A stretch of DNA of 29,767 bases, taken from NCBI GenBank assembly GCA_018714965.1, contig DVML01000027.1, forward strand, positions 1 through 29,767, given 5' to 3'. A program made the translations under genes and the position numbers. Every line of letters begins with the position of its first letter. Position 1 is the first letter of the stretch. The notes beneath the pieces were generated by a model. The model saw nothing but the letters and a program-made list of their open reading frames with translations. It was not told where the DNA came from and did no database searches. This document shows, in pieces, positions 16,588-23,519 of the stretch. Source of the stretch: Fimihabitans intestinipullorum. Its GTDB lineage: Bacteria > Bacillota_I > Bacilli_A > RF39 > UBA660.

Positions 16588-17151
16588 ATGATGCAAAACA
16601 TTGTTAGATATAATCAGGCATTTAGAGAAAAACTTTTCAATAGAAGTTCTGAGCTTGTCTTGAATAAGGCTATTTCTTTGGAAGAGGATGACAAGATATC
16701 TTATTTACCACATACGACTATGAGTAAAGAAGAGACTAATCAGTTAATCCTTTGTCAAGAAATTAAAGTTGAAAATTTGAAAAAGATGCCTAATGAAAAA
16801 GTATTAGATGAACGAATGATGACATTAGCATATCATTACCGTACGTTATTGGATCGAAATGGAAGACTAGAACCTCTCGATTTGAAAGTGACAGTAGGCG
16901 AACCTCTTCGCAATGATCAATTATTTCGAAAGCGGTGTTATTTGGAGAATGGAAAATTGTATGATCTTCACTATGTTTTTGATGCGATTTCAATTCATCC
17001 GGTGTTTCGATATTATCAATTAAGAGAAGATCAGGAAGGAATTTTTTATAAATTAGGTATTGTCAATGGAAAAGAACTTCCGTGCGGTGTGGTAAAATCT
17101 CCTAAAAAAGTACGCGAATTAAGTCAAAATTACTACATACAAACGATTTAG
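16588..17151 (+). CDS. Non-exported paralogue of the lipoprotein at 13345-13941
   Basis: A 187-residue protein without a signal peptide, lipobox or TM helix, so probably cytosolic. Residues 39-75 align without gaps to residues 58-94 of the upstream lipoprotein: YLP, then MSKEET, then IKVENLKKMPNEKVLDE. Then YHY (82-84) matches YCY, and the C-terminal part VNGKELPCGVVKSPKKVREL recalls DGVNKCAGPVVSEELIKSL. No known family is recognised. It has its own promoter and no visible terminator before the T-box region. Two adjacent ATG codons (16588, 16591) are possible starts. Role unknown; it may be a cytosolic partner or a degenerate copy that lost its export signal, although the intact frame and good expression signals argue against decay. 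Confidence 0.85.
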   Translation: MMQNIVRYNQAFREKLFNRSSELVLNKAISLEEDDKISYLPHTTMSKEETNQLILCQEIKVENLKKMPNEKVLDERMMTLAYHYRTLLDRNGRLEPLDLKVTVGEPLRNDQLFRKRCYLENGKLYDLHYVFDAISIHPVFRYYQLREDQEGIFYKLGIVNGKELPCGVVKSPKKVRELSQNYYIQTI

Positions 17152-17167
17152 AAGATATATTATATTC

Positions 17168-17196
17168 TTGACGTTTGATAGAAAATCTTATATACT
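17168..17196 (+). promoter_or_regulatory. Promoter of the T-box/nitroreductase-hisS-aspS operon
   Basis: TTGACG (17168-17173) and TATACT (17191-17196) with a 17-base spacer, directly before the T-box leader. Confidence 0.85.
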
Positions 17197-17199
17197 AAG

Positions 17200-17397
17200 A
17201 GTAGATTTCAGATGAAGTGGAAGAGTATAAAAAGATACACTTTAAAGAGACGATATGGTTGGTGAAAATATCGAGTGTTATTTTTAGAAGACACCATGGA
17301 TGAAAACGTATTCTTTGCGTTAAAAAGAGTGAGGTAGAGAAGTCTATGAAATAAGGTGGCACCGCGCGATCAGCGCCCTTATATCTAGCTTCTTTTT
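17200..17397 (+). promoter_or_regulatory. T-box leader (tRNA-sensing riboswitch), specifier GAC/CAC
   Basis: The hallmark T-box sequence AAGGTGGCACCGCG lies at 17353-17366. It can pair either in the antiterminator or in the terminator, whose right arm CCTTATATCTAGCTTC is followed by TTTTT (17393-17397). The left part contains the Stem I opening AGTAGA, the apical-loop-like GGTTGGTGAAAATATC, and the specifier region TAGAAGACACC (17285-17295). The usual GAA-NNN-A layout gives GAC (17290-17292, Asp), while CAC (17292-17294, His) overlaps it by one base. A Stem III AACG...CGTT follows. Uncharged tRNA-Asp and possibly tRNA-His would stabilise antitermination and raise expression of the downstream synthetases. 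Confidence 0.95.
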
Positions 17398-17416
17398 ATT
17401 GTTTAAGGGGGATTTT

Positions 17417-17953
17417 ATGGAATTGCAGGAAGTGATCAAAAACCGGAGAAGTGTTCGCAAGTTTAATGAAGAGAATGTTTCGAAAGAAGATATCATGAAG
17501 ATTTTAGAAAGTGCACGTTTAGCACCTTCTGCTAAAAATATGCAGCCGTGGCATTTTGTCGTACTGAAGAATGAACAAGTAGAACACGTCTATCAAATGA
17601 TGGTAGATAAAATGAAGAAAGATGAGAGTACGCGTGTAGCAGAGCCTACTTCTCGGACAGTGAGAAGAGCAAACACTTTGATTTTAGTATTTAATACGAT
17701 GCCGGATGAAAGTCTCATCAACATGGAGCAATCGATTGGAGCAGCAATTGAAAATATGCTTTTGCAAGCGACAGAACTTGGAATTGGCAGTGTATGGATT
17801 CGTATGACGTATGTCATCGAAGATGAACTACGAGATTGCTATCATATGGATGGTATGAGGCTCAGCGCGACTGTTGCACTTGGTCATTACGATGAATTGC
17901 CTAGTCCAAGACCTAGAAAAGAAATAGAAGATATCATGACATGGTATGAATAG
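17417..17953 (+). CDS. Nitroreductase-family FMN oxidoreductase
   Basis: A 178-residue flavin enzyme. The FMN-binding start NRRSVRKFNEENV (about 9-21), then SARLAPSAKNMQPWHFVVL (about 34-52), then the ATELGIGSVWIR helix and a VALGHYDE segment near the C-terminus are typical of small dimeric NAD(P)H-dependent nitroreductases. Substrate unknown. The ATG at 17417 has AAGGGGG upstream; the longer frame with TTG at 17399 runs into the terminator T-tract and is unlikely. It is the first gene after the T-box and 13 bases before hisS, so it is controlled by tRNA charging, which is unusual for this family. Confidence 0.92.
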   Translation: MELQEVIKNRRSVRKFNEENVSKEDIMKILESARLAPSAKNMQPWHFVVLKNEQVEHVYQMMVDKMKKDESTRVAEPTSRTVRRANTLILVFNTMPDESLINMEQSIGAAIENMLLQATELGIGSVWIRMTYVIEDELRDCYHMDGMRLSATVALGHYDELPSPRPRKEIEDIMTWYE

Positions 17954-17966
17954 ATGGAGGGATAAT

Positions 17967-19292
17967 ATGATGCAAAAACCAAAAGGAACTTATGATGTGT
18001 ATGGAACACAAGGAGAAAAAATATTATATTTAGAAAATTTATTAGCGTCTTTGATGGAGAAATATAATTATCAGTATTTACGTACGCCACTTTTTGAACA
18101 GAGTGATCTATTCCACCGTGGTGTAGGTGAGACAACTGATATTGTGACGAAGGAAACATACGATTTTACCGATCGTGGAAATCGAAACATGACCTTGCGT
18201 CCAGAAGGAACGGCAGGAGTTGTACGTAGTTTTATCGAAAATAAAATGTACGGAGATCCAACGCAACCGATTAAAACTTGGTATTATGGACCTATGTATC
18301 GTTATGAAAGACCGCAAGCAGGAAGATTCCGTGAATTCTATCAGTTTGGTGTAGAAGCATTCGGTAGTAATGATCCGATGTTAGATGCTGAAATTATTAG
18401 TATTCCAGTTAATTTTTATCGTTTGCTCGGTCTCAAAGGAATCAAAGTAAACATCAATAGCTTAGGAGATACGGAATCACGTTTAAAATATCGTGAGGCA
18501 TTATTAGAGTATTTTAAACCTCATTTAAACGAACTTTGCGAAGATTGTAAAGCAAGATATGAGAAAAATCCACTTCGTATGTTAGATTGTAAAGTGGATG
18601 CTGAAAAAGATATTATGAAAAATGCACCAAAGATGAAAGATTATTTGACGGAAGAGAGTAAGAAACATTTCGAACTTGTTAAGAAATATTTGGAGGCAAT
18701 GAATATCGAATATGTAGAAAATCCAAACTTAGTTCGTGGGCTTGACTATTACACTTATACAGTGTTTGAAGTAGAAGCTGCAGTAGAAGGCTTTGGTAGT
18801 CAAAATGTATTATGCGCAGGAGGAAGATACAACGATCTCGTTCGTACGATCGGAGGACCAGATACTCCTGGTGTTGGATTTGCGCTTGGTATGGAGCGAT
18901 TACTTACAGCATTAGAATACGAGCAAATTGAACTTCCGATCGAATCAGGAGTGGATGTATATGTTGCACCAATCGAAGAAGGTCAAAAGACATATGCAGC
19001 ATCTTTAGTACAAGCACTTCGTATGACGGGGTATAAGGTAGAAACTGACTATATGAACAGAAGCATGAAGAGCAACTTTAAAATGAGCGATCGCGTAAGT
19101 GCAAAATATGTCATTTTACTTGGAGAGACGGAAGTAGAGTCAAACGAATTAACTGTAAAAGATAACCGTACAAAGCAAGAATATAAAGTGATGTTAGAAG
19201 ATATCGTCGATTTTTTAGATCAGAATTTAGATGGTGAAGTCCACGAATGTCATTGTGGAGGGAACTGTCATTGTCATGAGGAGGAAGAATAA
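17967..19292 (+). CDS. hisS: Histidyl-tRNA synthetase with a Cys/His-rich tail
   Basis: A 441-residue class II synthetase that charges tRNA-His. PKGTYDVYG at the N-terminus, TLRPEGTAGVVRSF (motif 2 region), GLDYYTYTVFE, CAGGRYNDLV and motif 3 GVGFALGMERLL are intact, followed by the anticodon-binding domain (about 330-420). The last residues, HECHCGGNCHCHEEEE (426-441), are not a normal part of the family and look like a metal site. ATGs at 17967 and 17970 both fit the GGAGG at 17956-17960; the upstream frame to 17946 overlaps the nitroreductase and lacks a site. The terminal Glu codons contain the aspS ribosome-binding site. Confidence 0.95.
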   Translation: MMQKPKGTYDVYGTQGEKILYLENLLASLMEKYNYQYLRTPLFEQSDLFHRGVGETTDIVTKETYDFTDRGNRNMTLRPEGTAGVVRSFIENKMYGDPTQPIKTWYYGPMYRYERPQAGRFREFYQFGVEAFGSNDPMLDAEIISIPVNFYRLLGLKGIKVNINSLGDTESRLKYREALLEYFKPHLNELCEDCKARYEKNPLRMLDCKVDAEKDIMKNAPKMKDYLTEESKKHFELVKKYLEAMNIEYVENPNLVRGLDYYTYTVFEVEAAVEGFGSQNVLCAGGRYNDLVRTIGGPDTPGVGFALGMERLLTALEYEQIELPIESGVDVYVAPIEEGQKTYAASLVQALRMTGYKVETDYMNRSMKSNFKMSDRVSAKYVILLGETEVESNELTVKDNRTKQEYKVMLEDIVDFLDQNLDGEVHECHCGGNCHCHEEEE

Positions 19293-19293
19293 T

Positions 19294-20610
19294 ATGAAAC
19301 GAATCAAATTAAAGGACTTAGATCAATATTTTGGAAAAGAGATAGAAGTACAAGCATTCGTCGAAAATATTCGTGATTTACAATACGTTCAATTTATTAT
19401 TTTGCGCGATGGAAGTGCAACAGTACAGATGACAATTGAAAAAAGCGAAGAAAAGAATGCAGCATTGGTTGAACTTTTTAAAGAGCTACCTCTCGAAAGT
19501 ACAATCAAGGCAAAAGTGTTGGTTTCTGAAAATCCAAAAGTTAAATTACGTGGAATGGAATTATTACCAATCGAAGTAGAAGTAACGAGTCGTTCTAAAA
19601 ACGAACTTCCAATCGATTTAAAAGATAAAGAAAAAACACTCAGAGAGACGAGACTAGACTATCGTTTCTTAGACTTGCGTCGTAAAGATAATCATCTTTT
19701 ATTCGAGTGTGAAACTTATCTAGAACACATGATGAGAGAATATTGCATCGAACATGAATATATGGAAATTCACTCTCCTAAAATTGCTGCAGGAGCTGCA
19801 GAATCTGGAGCAGAGGTATTTAAAATTGATTATTTTGGAGAGGAGGCATGTCTTTCTCAATCACCACAATTTTATAAACAGATGGCGATTGCTGCTGGGT
19901 TTGATCAAGTATTTGAGATTGGACCTGCATTCCGTGCTGAAAATTCTCACACGAGTTACCATGCGACAGAGATTAACATGGCGGATGTAGAGATCGGATG
20001 GATCCATTCTTTTGAAGATGTCATGGAGATGGAAGAAGAACTTTTAAAGTATACGATTTCTAAATTGAACGAAAAGTATGGAGAGGAAATCAAATCTACA
20101 TTTCATGTCGATTTAGTTGATACAAGTATTCCGTTTGCTCGCATTACATTTGATGAAGCAAAACGTATTTTAAAAGAAGAATGTAACTTTGTTGGCGAAA
20201 GAGAAGACGATTTTGAACGTCAAGAAGAAATGCTAATTTGCGAATATTTCAAAAAGAAGACAGGAACAGATTTTGTCTTTGTAACGAAATTCCCATTCGC
20301 TGCACGTCCTTTCTATCACATGCTTGATAGTGACGGTAAAACATGTAGTTACGACTTATTATTTAGAGGAATTGAACTTACGACAGGTGCTCAAAGAGAA
20401 CACCGTAGAGATATTTTAGAACAACAAATGATAGAGAAAGAAATCGATCCAAAATCTCTTGCTTTCTATCTTGAATTCTTCGAGTACGGATGTCCACCAC
20501 ATGGAGGATTTGCAATTGGAATTGGGCGCTTTATGATGCAATTATTCAATATTGATAACATTCGTGAGGCTACATTTATCTATCGTGGTCCAACGAGATT
20601 AAATCCGTAA
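19294..20610 (+). CDS. aspS: Aspartyl-tRNA synthetase, archaeal-type (AspS2-like)
   Basis: A 438-residue class II synthetase. An N-terminal OB-fold anticodon domain (about 1-105) is followed by the catalytic domain with motif 1 region, motif 2 FRAENSHTSYHATE (213-226), TGAQREHRRD (about 364-373) and motif 3 region HGGFAIGIGRFMM. Usual bacterial AspRS is about 590 residues with a GAD insertion, which is missing here, so this is the archaeal/eukaryotic type found in some bacteria, often non-discriminating (charging tRNA-Asn as well, with GatCAB). Motif 3 has Gly411 where most enzymes have Glu or Asp before the Arg. TGAQREH favours AspRS over AsnRS. It begins one base after hisS. Confidence 0.92.
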   Translation: MKRIKLKDLDQYFGKEIEVQAFVENIRDLQYVQFIILRDGSATVQMTIEKSEEKNAALVELFKELPLESTIKAKVLVSENPKVKLRGMELLPIEVEVTSRSKNELPIDLKDKEKTLRETRLDYRFLDLRRKDNHLLFECETYLEHMMREYCIEHEYMEIHSPKIAAGAAESGAEVFKIDYFGEEACLSQSPQFYKQMAIAAGFDQVFEIGPAFRAENSHTSYHATEINMADVEIGWIHSFEDVMEMEEELLKYTISKLNEKYGEEIKSTFHVDLVDTSIPFARITFDEAKRILKEECNFVGEREDDFERQEEMLICEYFKKKTGTDFVFVTKFPFAARPFYHMLDSDGKTCSYDLLFRGIELTTGAQREHRRDILEQQMIEKEIDPKSLAFYLEFFEYGCPPHGGFAIGIGRFMMQLFNIDNIREATFIYRGPTRLNP

Positions 20611-20613
20611 GAA

Positions 20614-20640
20614 GTTAGTGCGAAAATCACTGGCTTTTTT
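20614..20640 (+). terminator. Probable terminator after aspS
   Basis: GTTAGTG (20614-20620) pairs with CACTGGC (20628-20634), two of the seven pairs being G-U, followed by TTTTTT. The stem is weak but well placed. Confidence 0.7.
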
Positions 20641-20664
20641 CATGCTTTTTTCACAGAATCAGTG

Positions 20665-20670
20665 TATAAT
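20665..20670 (+). promoter_or_regulatory. -10 box of the two-component system
   Basis: TATAAT 18 bases before the response-regulator ATG. No convincing -35 element is visible, which would suit an activator-dependent promoter. Confidence 0.5.
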
Positions 20671-20687
20671 GAATTTGAGGTGATGCT

Positions 20688-21362
20688 ATGAAGATACTTG
20701 TCGTAGACGATGAAGCATTAATTCGTTCTGTCGTGGTAGAATATGCAGAAAACGAAGGCTATGAGGTCATCGAAGCAGAGAATGGATTAGAGGCAGTAGA
20801 AATCGTTCGTGACGACCCGTCTGTCGATCTTATGATATTGGACATCATGATGCCTAAGGTGGATGGATATACAGCATATGAAGAAATAAAGAAGATACGG
20901 AACCTTCCGACGATCATGCTTTCTGCAAGAGGAGAGGAATACGATAAACTAATGGGATTTCAACTTGGAATCGATGATTATTTAACAAAACCATTCAGTC
21001 CGAAAGAACTTGTCGCACGAATCAAGGCAGTTATGAAACGATACTTAGAAAGAACTGAGGGTGAGTTATTTCGTTATAAAGGTCTTACAATCGATTTTAA
21101 AGGACGCGTCGTTACTGTGGATGACCAGGAAGTGAAATTGACACCGAAAGAGTATGAGTTGTTGACGTATTTTGTTACAAATCCTAATATCGCACTCTCT
21201 AGAGAACAGCTCTTAAATCAAATTTGGGGATATGACTTTTTTGGTGATGATCGAACGATCGATACCCATGTTAAAATGCTGCGTAACAATTTAGGACCAT
21301 ATCGTGATTTAATTGTAACAGTTAGAAGTATGGGGTATAAATTTGAAATTAAAGAAAAATAG
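20688..21362 (+). CDS. OmpR/PhoB-type response regulator
   Basis: A 224-residue response regulator with an N-terminal receiver (about 1-115) and a C-terminal winged-helix DNA-binding domain (about 128-222). The acidic pocket is DDE (near 7-9), the phosphoacceptor is D52 in ILDIMMPKVDGY, and the conserved Lys is K101 in LTKPFSP. LTPKEYELLTYF and DDRTIDTHVKMLRNNLG are typical of the OmpR DNA-binding domain. Its partner kinase follows with an overlap of 20 bases. The adjacent ABC-transporter remnant suggests an antimicrobial-peptide or envelope-stress type signalling module, but the stimulus is unknown. Confidence 0.94.
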   Translation: MKILVVDDEALIRSVVVEYAENEGYEVIEAENGLEAVEIVRDDPSVDLMILDIMMPKVDGYTAYEEIKKIRNLPTIMLSARGEEYDKLMGFQLGIDDYLTKPFSPKELVARIKAVMKRYLERTEGELFRYKGLTIDFKGRVVTVDDQEVKLTPKEYELLTYFVTNPNIALSREQLLNQIWGYDFFGDDRTIDTHVKMLRNNLGPYRDLIVTVRSMGYKFEIKEK

Positions 21363-22740
21363 TTTAGGCGTCAAGATATGGTTGTATCTCTGTTTGTTTT
21401 CTCTTTTGATTTTGGCTTTTCTATGGCTGTTTCAGGTTCTCTTTTTAAATACGTACTACGAATGGGTTAAGAGTAAACAGATTCGTACATTAGCCGCCGA
21501 TTTGAGATCTCAGTATAAAAATAATGATTGGACGGAACTTTTAGATGATATGGCTTATGAGAAAGGAATTTGTATCGAGGTGTCAAAGGATGGGCGTACG
21601 ATATATACTTCTTCTGCTTTTAATCGTGGCTGTATGATTAACAGCGATCGGAACCCTAGTATTCTATATTATAAAAATGATTTTATAGAAAGTGGGAAAA
21701 GAAAAAAAGAGTACGAACTTATCAATCCTGCTTTAAATAATAAGACATTACTATACGGTATTAAATTAGATCAGGACACCTATGGATTTATCAGTGCTTC
21801 TCTAGAACCTCTAGATGAAGGAGCTCGCATTATAAAAAGTCAGTTGATTTATGTTTCTGTTGGTGTTTTCCTTCTTTCATTAGTAATAGGATACGTATTA
21901 TCTAAAAAACTCTCGAAGCCGATTGTAAAAGTAAATAAGACGGCGCTCAAGATGGCGGAGGGAGATTACGATATCGTCTTCGAAACAGAGGAAGACATCG
22001 ATGAAATTAATCAACTTGTAAAGACGTTGAATCACGCGAAAGACGAGCTTTCTAAGACGGAGGAATTGAGACGAGATTTACTTGCAAACGTAGGACATGA
22101 TTTGAAAACACCACTTACGATGATCAAAGCCTATGCAGAAATGGTAAGAGATCTGACTTATAATAAAAAACAAAAGCGAATTCAAAATTGTAATGTCATT
22201 ATAGAAGAAGCGGATCGAATGACGGGACTCGTCAATGATATCGTAGATCTTTCACAACTACAATCACGTGTGTTAGAGATGCATATGGAACGATTTAATA
22301 TTACGGAACTCGTTTATACAATTTTAAAACGTTACGATATTTTAAAGGAAAAAGAAGAACTTAAATTTGTATTTGACGAAAAGAACGATTACTATGTATA
22401 TGCAGATAAAAAGAAGTTAGAACAAGTAATTTACAATTTATTAAATAATGCAATCAACTATACTGGTGAAGACAATACTGTAACGATTCGATTGATTCCA
22501 AAAGAAGATGTGATTCGTGTCGAAATATCAGATACTGGAAAAGGAATCAAAGAAGAGGATTTGCCTCACATTTGGGATCGATATTATAAAAACAGTAAAA
22601 AACATAAGCGAAATGCGGTTGGAACAGGAATTGGACTTTCAATCGTAAAGAATATCCTAATCAATCACCAATTTGAATACGGCGTCATTTCTAAAAAAGG
22701 AAAAGGATCAACATTCTATTTTGAAGCGACGAAAAAATAA
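21343..22740 (+). CDS. Sensor histidine kinase (two TM helices, HAMP)
   Basis: A 465-residue membrane kinase: TM1 (about 10-32), an extracellular loop (about 33-160), TM2 (about 167-187), HAMP (about 190-240), DHp domain with the phosphoacceptor H252 in VGHDLKTPLTMIKAY, and an ATPase domain with the N box YNLLNNAINYTGED (about 363-376), DTGKGI (397-402) and GTGIGLSIV (427-435). The start is TTG at 21343, inside the response-regulator gene, with GGGG eight bases upstream; the next in-frame ATG lies after TM1 would start and would lose it. Two Cys residues (CIEVSKDG and RGCMINSD) lie in the sensor loop. The frame ends in a terminator stem. Confidence 0.93.
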   Translation: MKLKKNSLGVKIWLYLCLFSLLILAFLWLFQVLFLNTYYEWVKSKQIRTLAADLRSQYKNNDWTELLDDMAYEKGICIEVSKDGRTIYTSSAFNRGCMINSDRNPSILYYKNDFIESGKRKKEYELINPALNNKTLLYGIKLDQDTYGFISASLEPLDEGARIIKSQLIYVSVGVFLLSLVIGYVLSKKLSKPIVKVNKTALKMAEGDYDIVFETEEDIDEINQLVKTLNHAKDELSKTEELRRDLLANVGHDLKTPLTMIKAYAEMVRDLTYNKKQKRIQNCNVIIEEADRMTGLVNDIVDLSQLQSRVLEMHMERFNITELVYTILKRYDILKEKEELKFVFDEKNDYYVYADKKKLEQVIYNLLNNAINYTGEDNTVTIRLIPKEDVIRVEISDTGKGIKEEDLPHIWDRYYKNSKKHKRNAVGTGIGLSIVKNILINHQFEYGVISKKGKGSTFYFEATKK

Positions 22741-22761
22741 TGTGCAAACATTATTTTTTTT
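22732..22761 (+). terminator. Terminator of the two-component operon
   Basis: AAAAAATAATGT (22732-22743) and ACATTATTTTTT (22748-22759) form a 12-bp stem around GCAA, with further T following. The histidine-kinase stop TAA lies in the left arm. Confidence 0.85.
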
Positions 22762-22837
22762 GTTTCACCGAACTTTCATGAATCCTCCAATTTCTCTTCA
22801 CGTTTTCTACATAAAATAGAAGAGGAAAGGAGATCAT

Positions 22838-22957
22838 ATGTATATTATTAAAAATACATTTAAAAATGTTATTCGTAACAAAGGGAAAAGTATATGGTGT
22901 TTTTGGAAAGAGTGGGGCTGGGAAGTCGACACTTCTTTCTCTGATCGCTGGTCTTGA
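22838..22957 (+). pseudogene. N-terminal remnant of an FtsX-type ABC permease
   Basis: An ATG with a very good AAAGGAG site opens a frame of only 39 codons. The first 19 residues, MYIIKNTFKNVIRNKGKSI, are what FtsX/MacB-type ABC permeases carry before their first TM helix. From there the frame turns into an out-of-frame reading of the following ABC ATPase gene and stops at 22955-22957. The simplest reading is that the rest of the permease was deleted and its start was joined to the ATPase. The permease identity rests only on 19 residues and context. Confidence 0.7.
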
Positions 22958-23459
22958 GAAGTTGAGTGTTGGTGATATTCGATGTCATGGAGAAAGTATC
23001 AAGACGATGAATCGAGATCGTTATCGCTCGAATGAGATCGGCGTTATTTTTCAAAGTTATAATTTGCTTCCTCACTTAACCGCATTAGAAAATGTCGTAT
23101 TATCGATGGATATCAGTGGCAAAAAGATTCAAAACAAAGAGAAAAAGGCATTGAAACTATTGAAAGAAGTAGGATTAAATGAGGAGAAAGCACGGAGAAA
23201 GATTTTGCATCTTTCGGGAGGAGAACAGCAGAGAGTGAGTATCGCGCGAGCTCTTAGCTATGATTGTGAAATTATCTTAGCAGACGAGCCGACTGGAAAC
23301 CTTGATAAGGAAACAGAACAAGATATTTTAAAGATTCTCGTTTCTCTCGCTCACGAAAAAGATAAGTGTGTCATTATTATTTCACATTCGACGAAAGTAC
23401 AACAAAAAGTAGATGAAATATATCATTTGAAAAATGGACGATTAGCACCTAGTGAGTAG
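22866..23459 (+). pseudogene. ABC-transporter ATPase, N-terminally truncated
   Basis: A 197-codon frame encoding a MacB/BceA-type ATPase: Walker A GKSGAGKST (14-22), a Q-loop in FQSYNLLP, the signature LSGGEQQRVSIARAL, Walker B IILADEPTGNLD and an H-loop in VIIISHS. About 25 residues normally before Walker A, including the A-loop aromatic residue, are missing. The only possible start (ATG 22866) lies inside the permease remnant in another frame and has no ribosome-binding site. No permease gene follows. The product is probably not made or not functional; the intact remainder suggests the damage is recent. A native terminator still follows the stop. Confidence 0.8.
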
Positions 23460-23467
23460 GTGTTTTT
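23444..23467 (+). terminator. Terminator of the ABC ATPase gene
   Basis: CACCTA (23446-23451) and TAGGTG (23457-23462) with loop GTGAG, followed by TTTTT. The ATPase stop TAG (23457-23459) is in the right arm. Confidence 0.85.
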
Positions 23468-23490
23468 CGTTGCGAGGACAATATTGCTTG

Positions 23491-23499
23491 TGCTATAAT
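23491..23499 (+). promoter_or_regulatory. Extended -10 promoter of the HExxH protein gene
   Basis: TGCTATAAT (23491-23499) is an extended -10 box (TGn plus TATAAT). A weak -35, TTGCGA (23470-23475), lies 18 bases upstream. It is followed by GGAGG and the ATG at 23520. Confidence 0.7.
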
Positions 23500-23519
23500 A
23501 TTTTCTATTGGAGGTACAT

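Noticed and set aside
22838..23459. Programmed frameshift joining the 39-codon frame to the ABC ATPase
   Set aside because: No slippery sequence with a stimulatory structure is evident, and the first 19 residues look like a permease, not like the missing ATPase N-terminus. A deletion explains the facts better.
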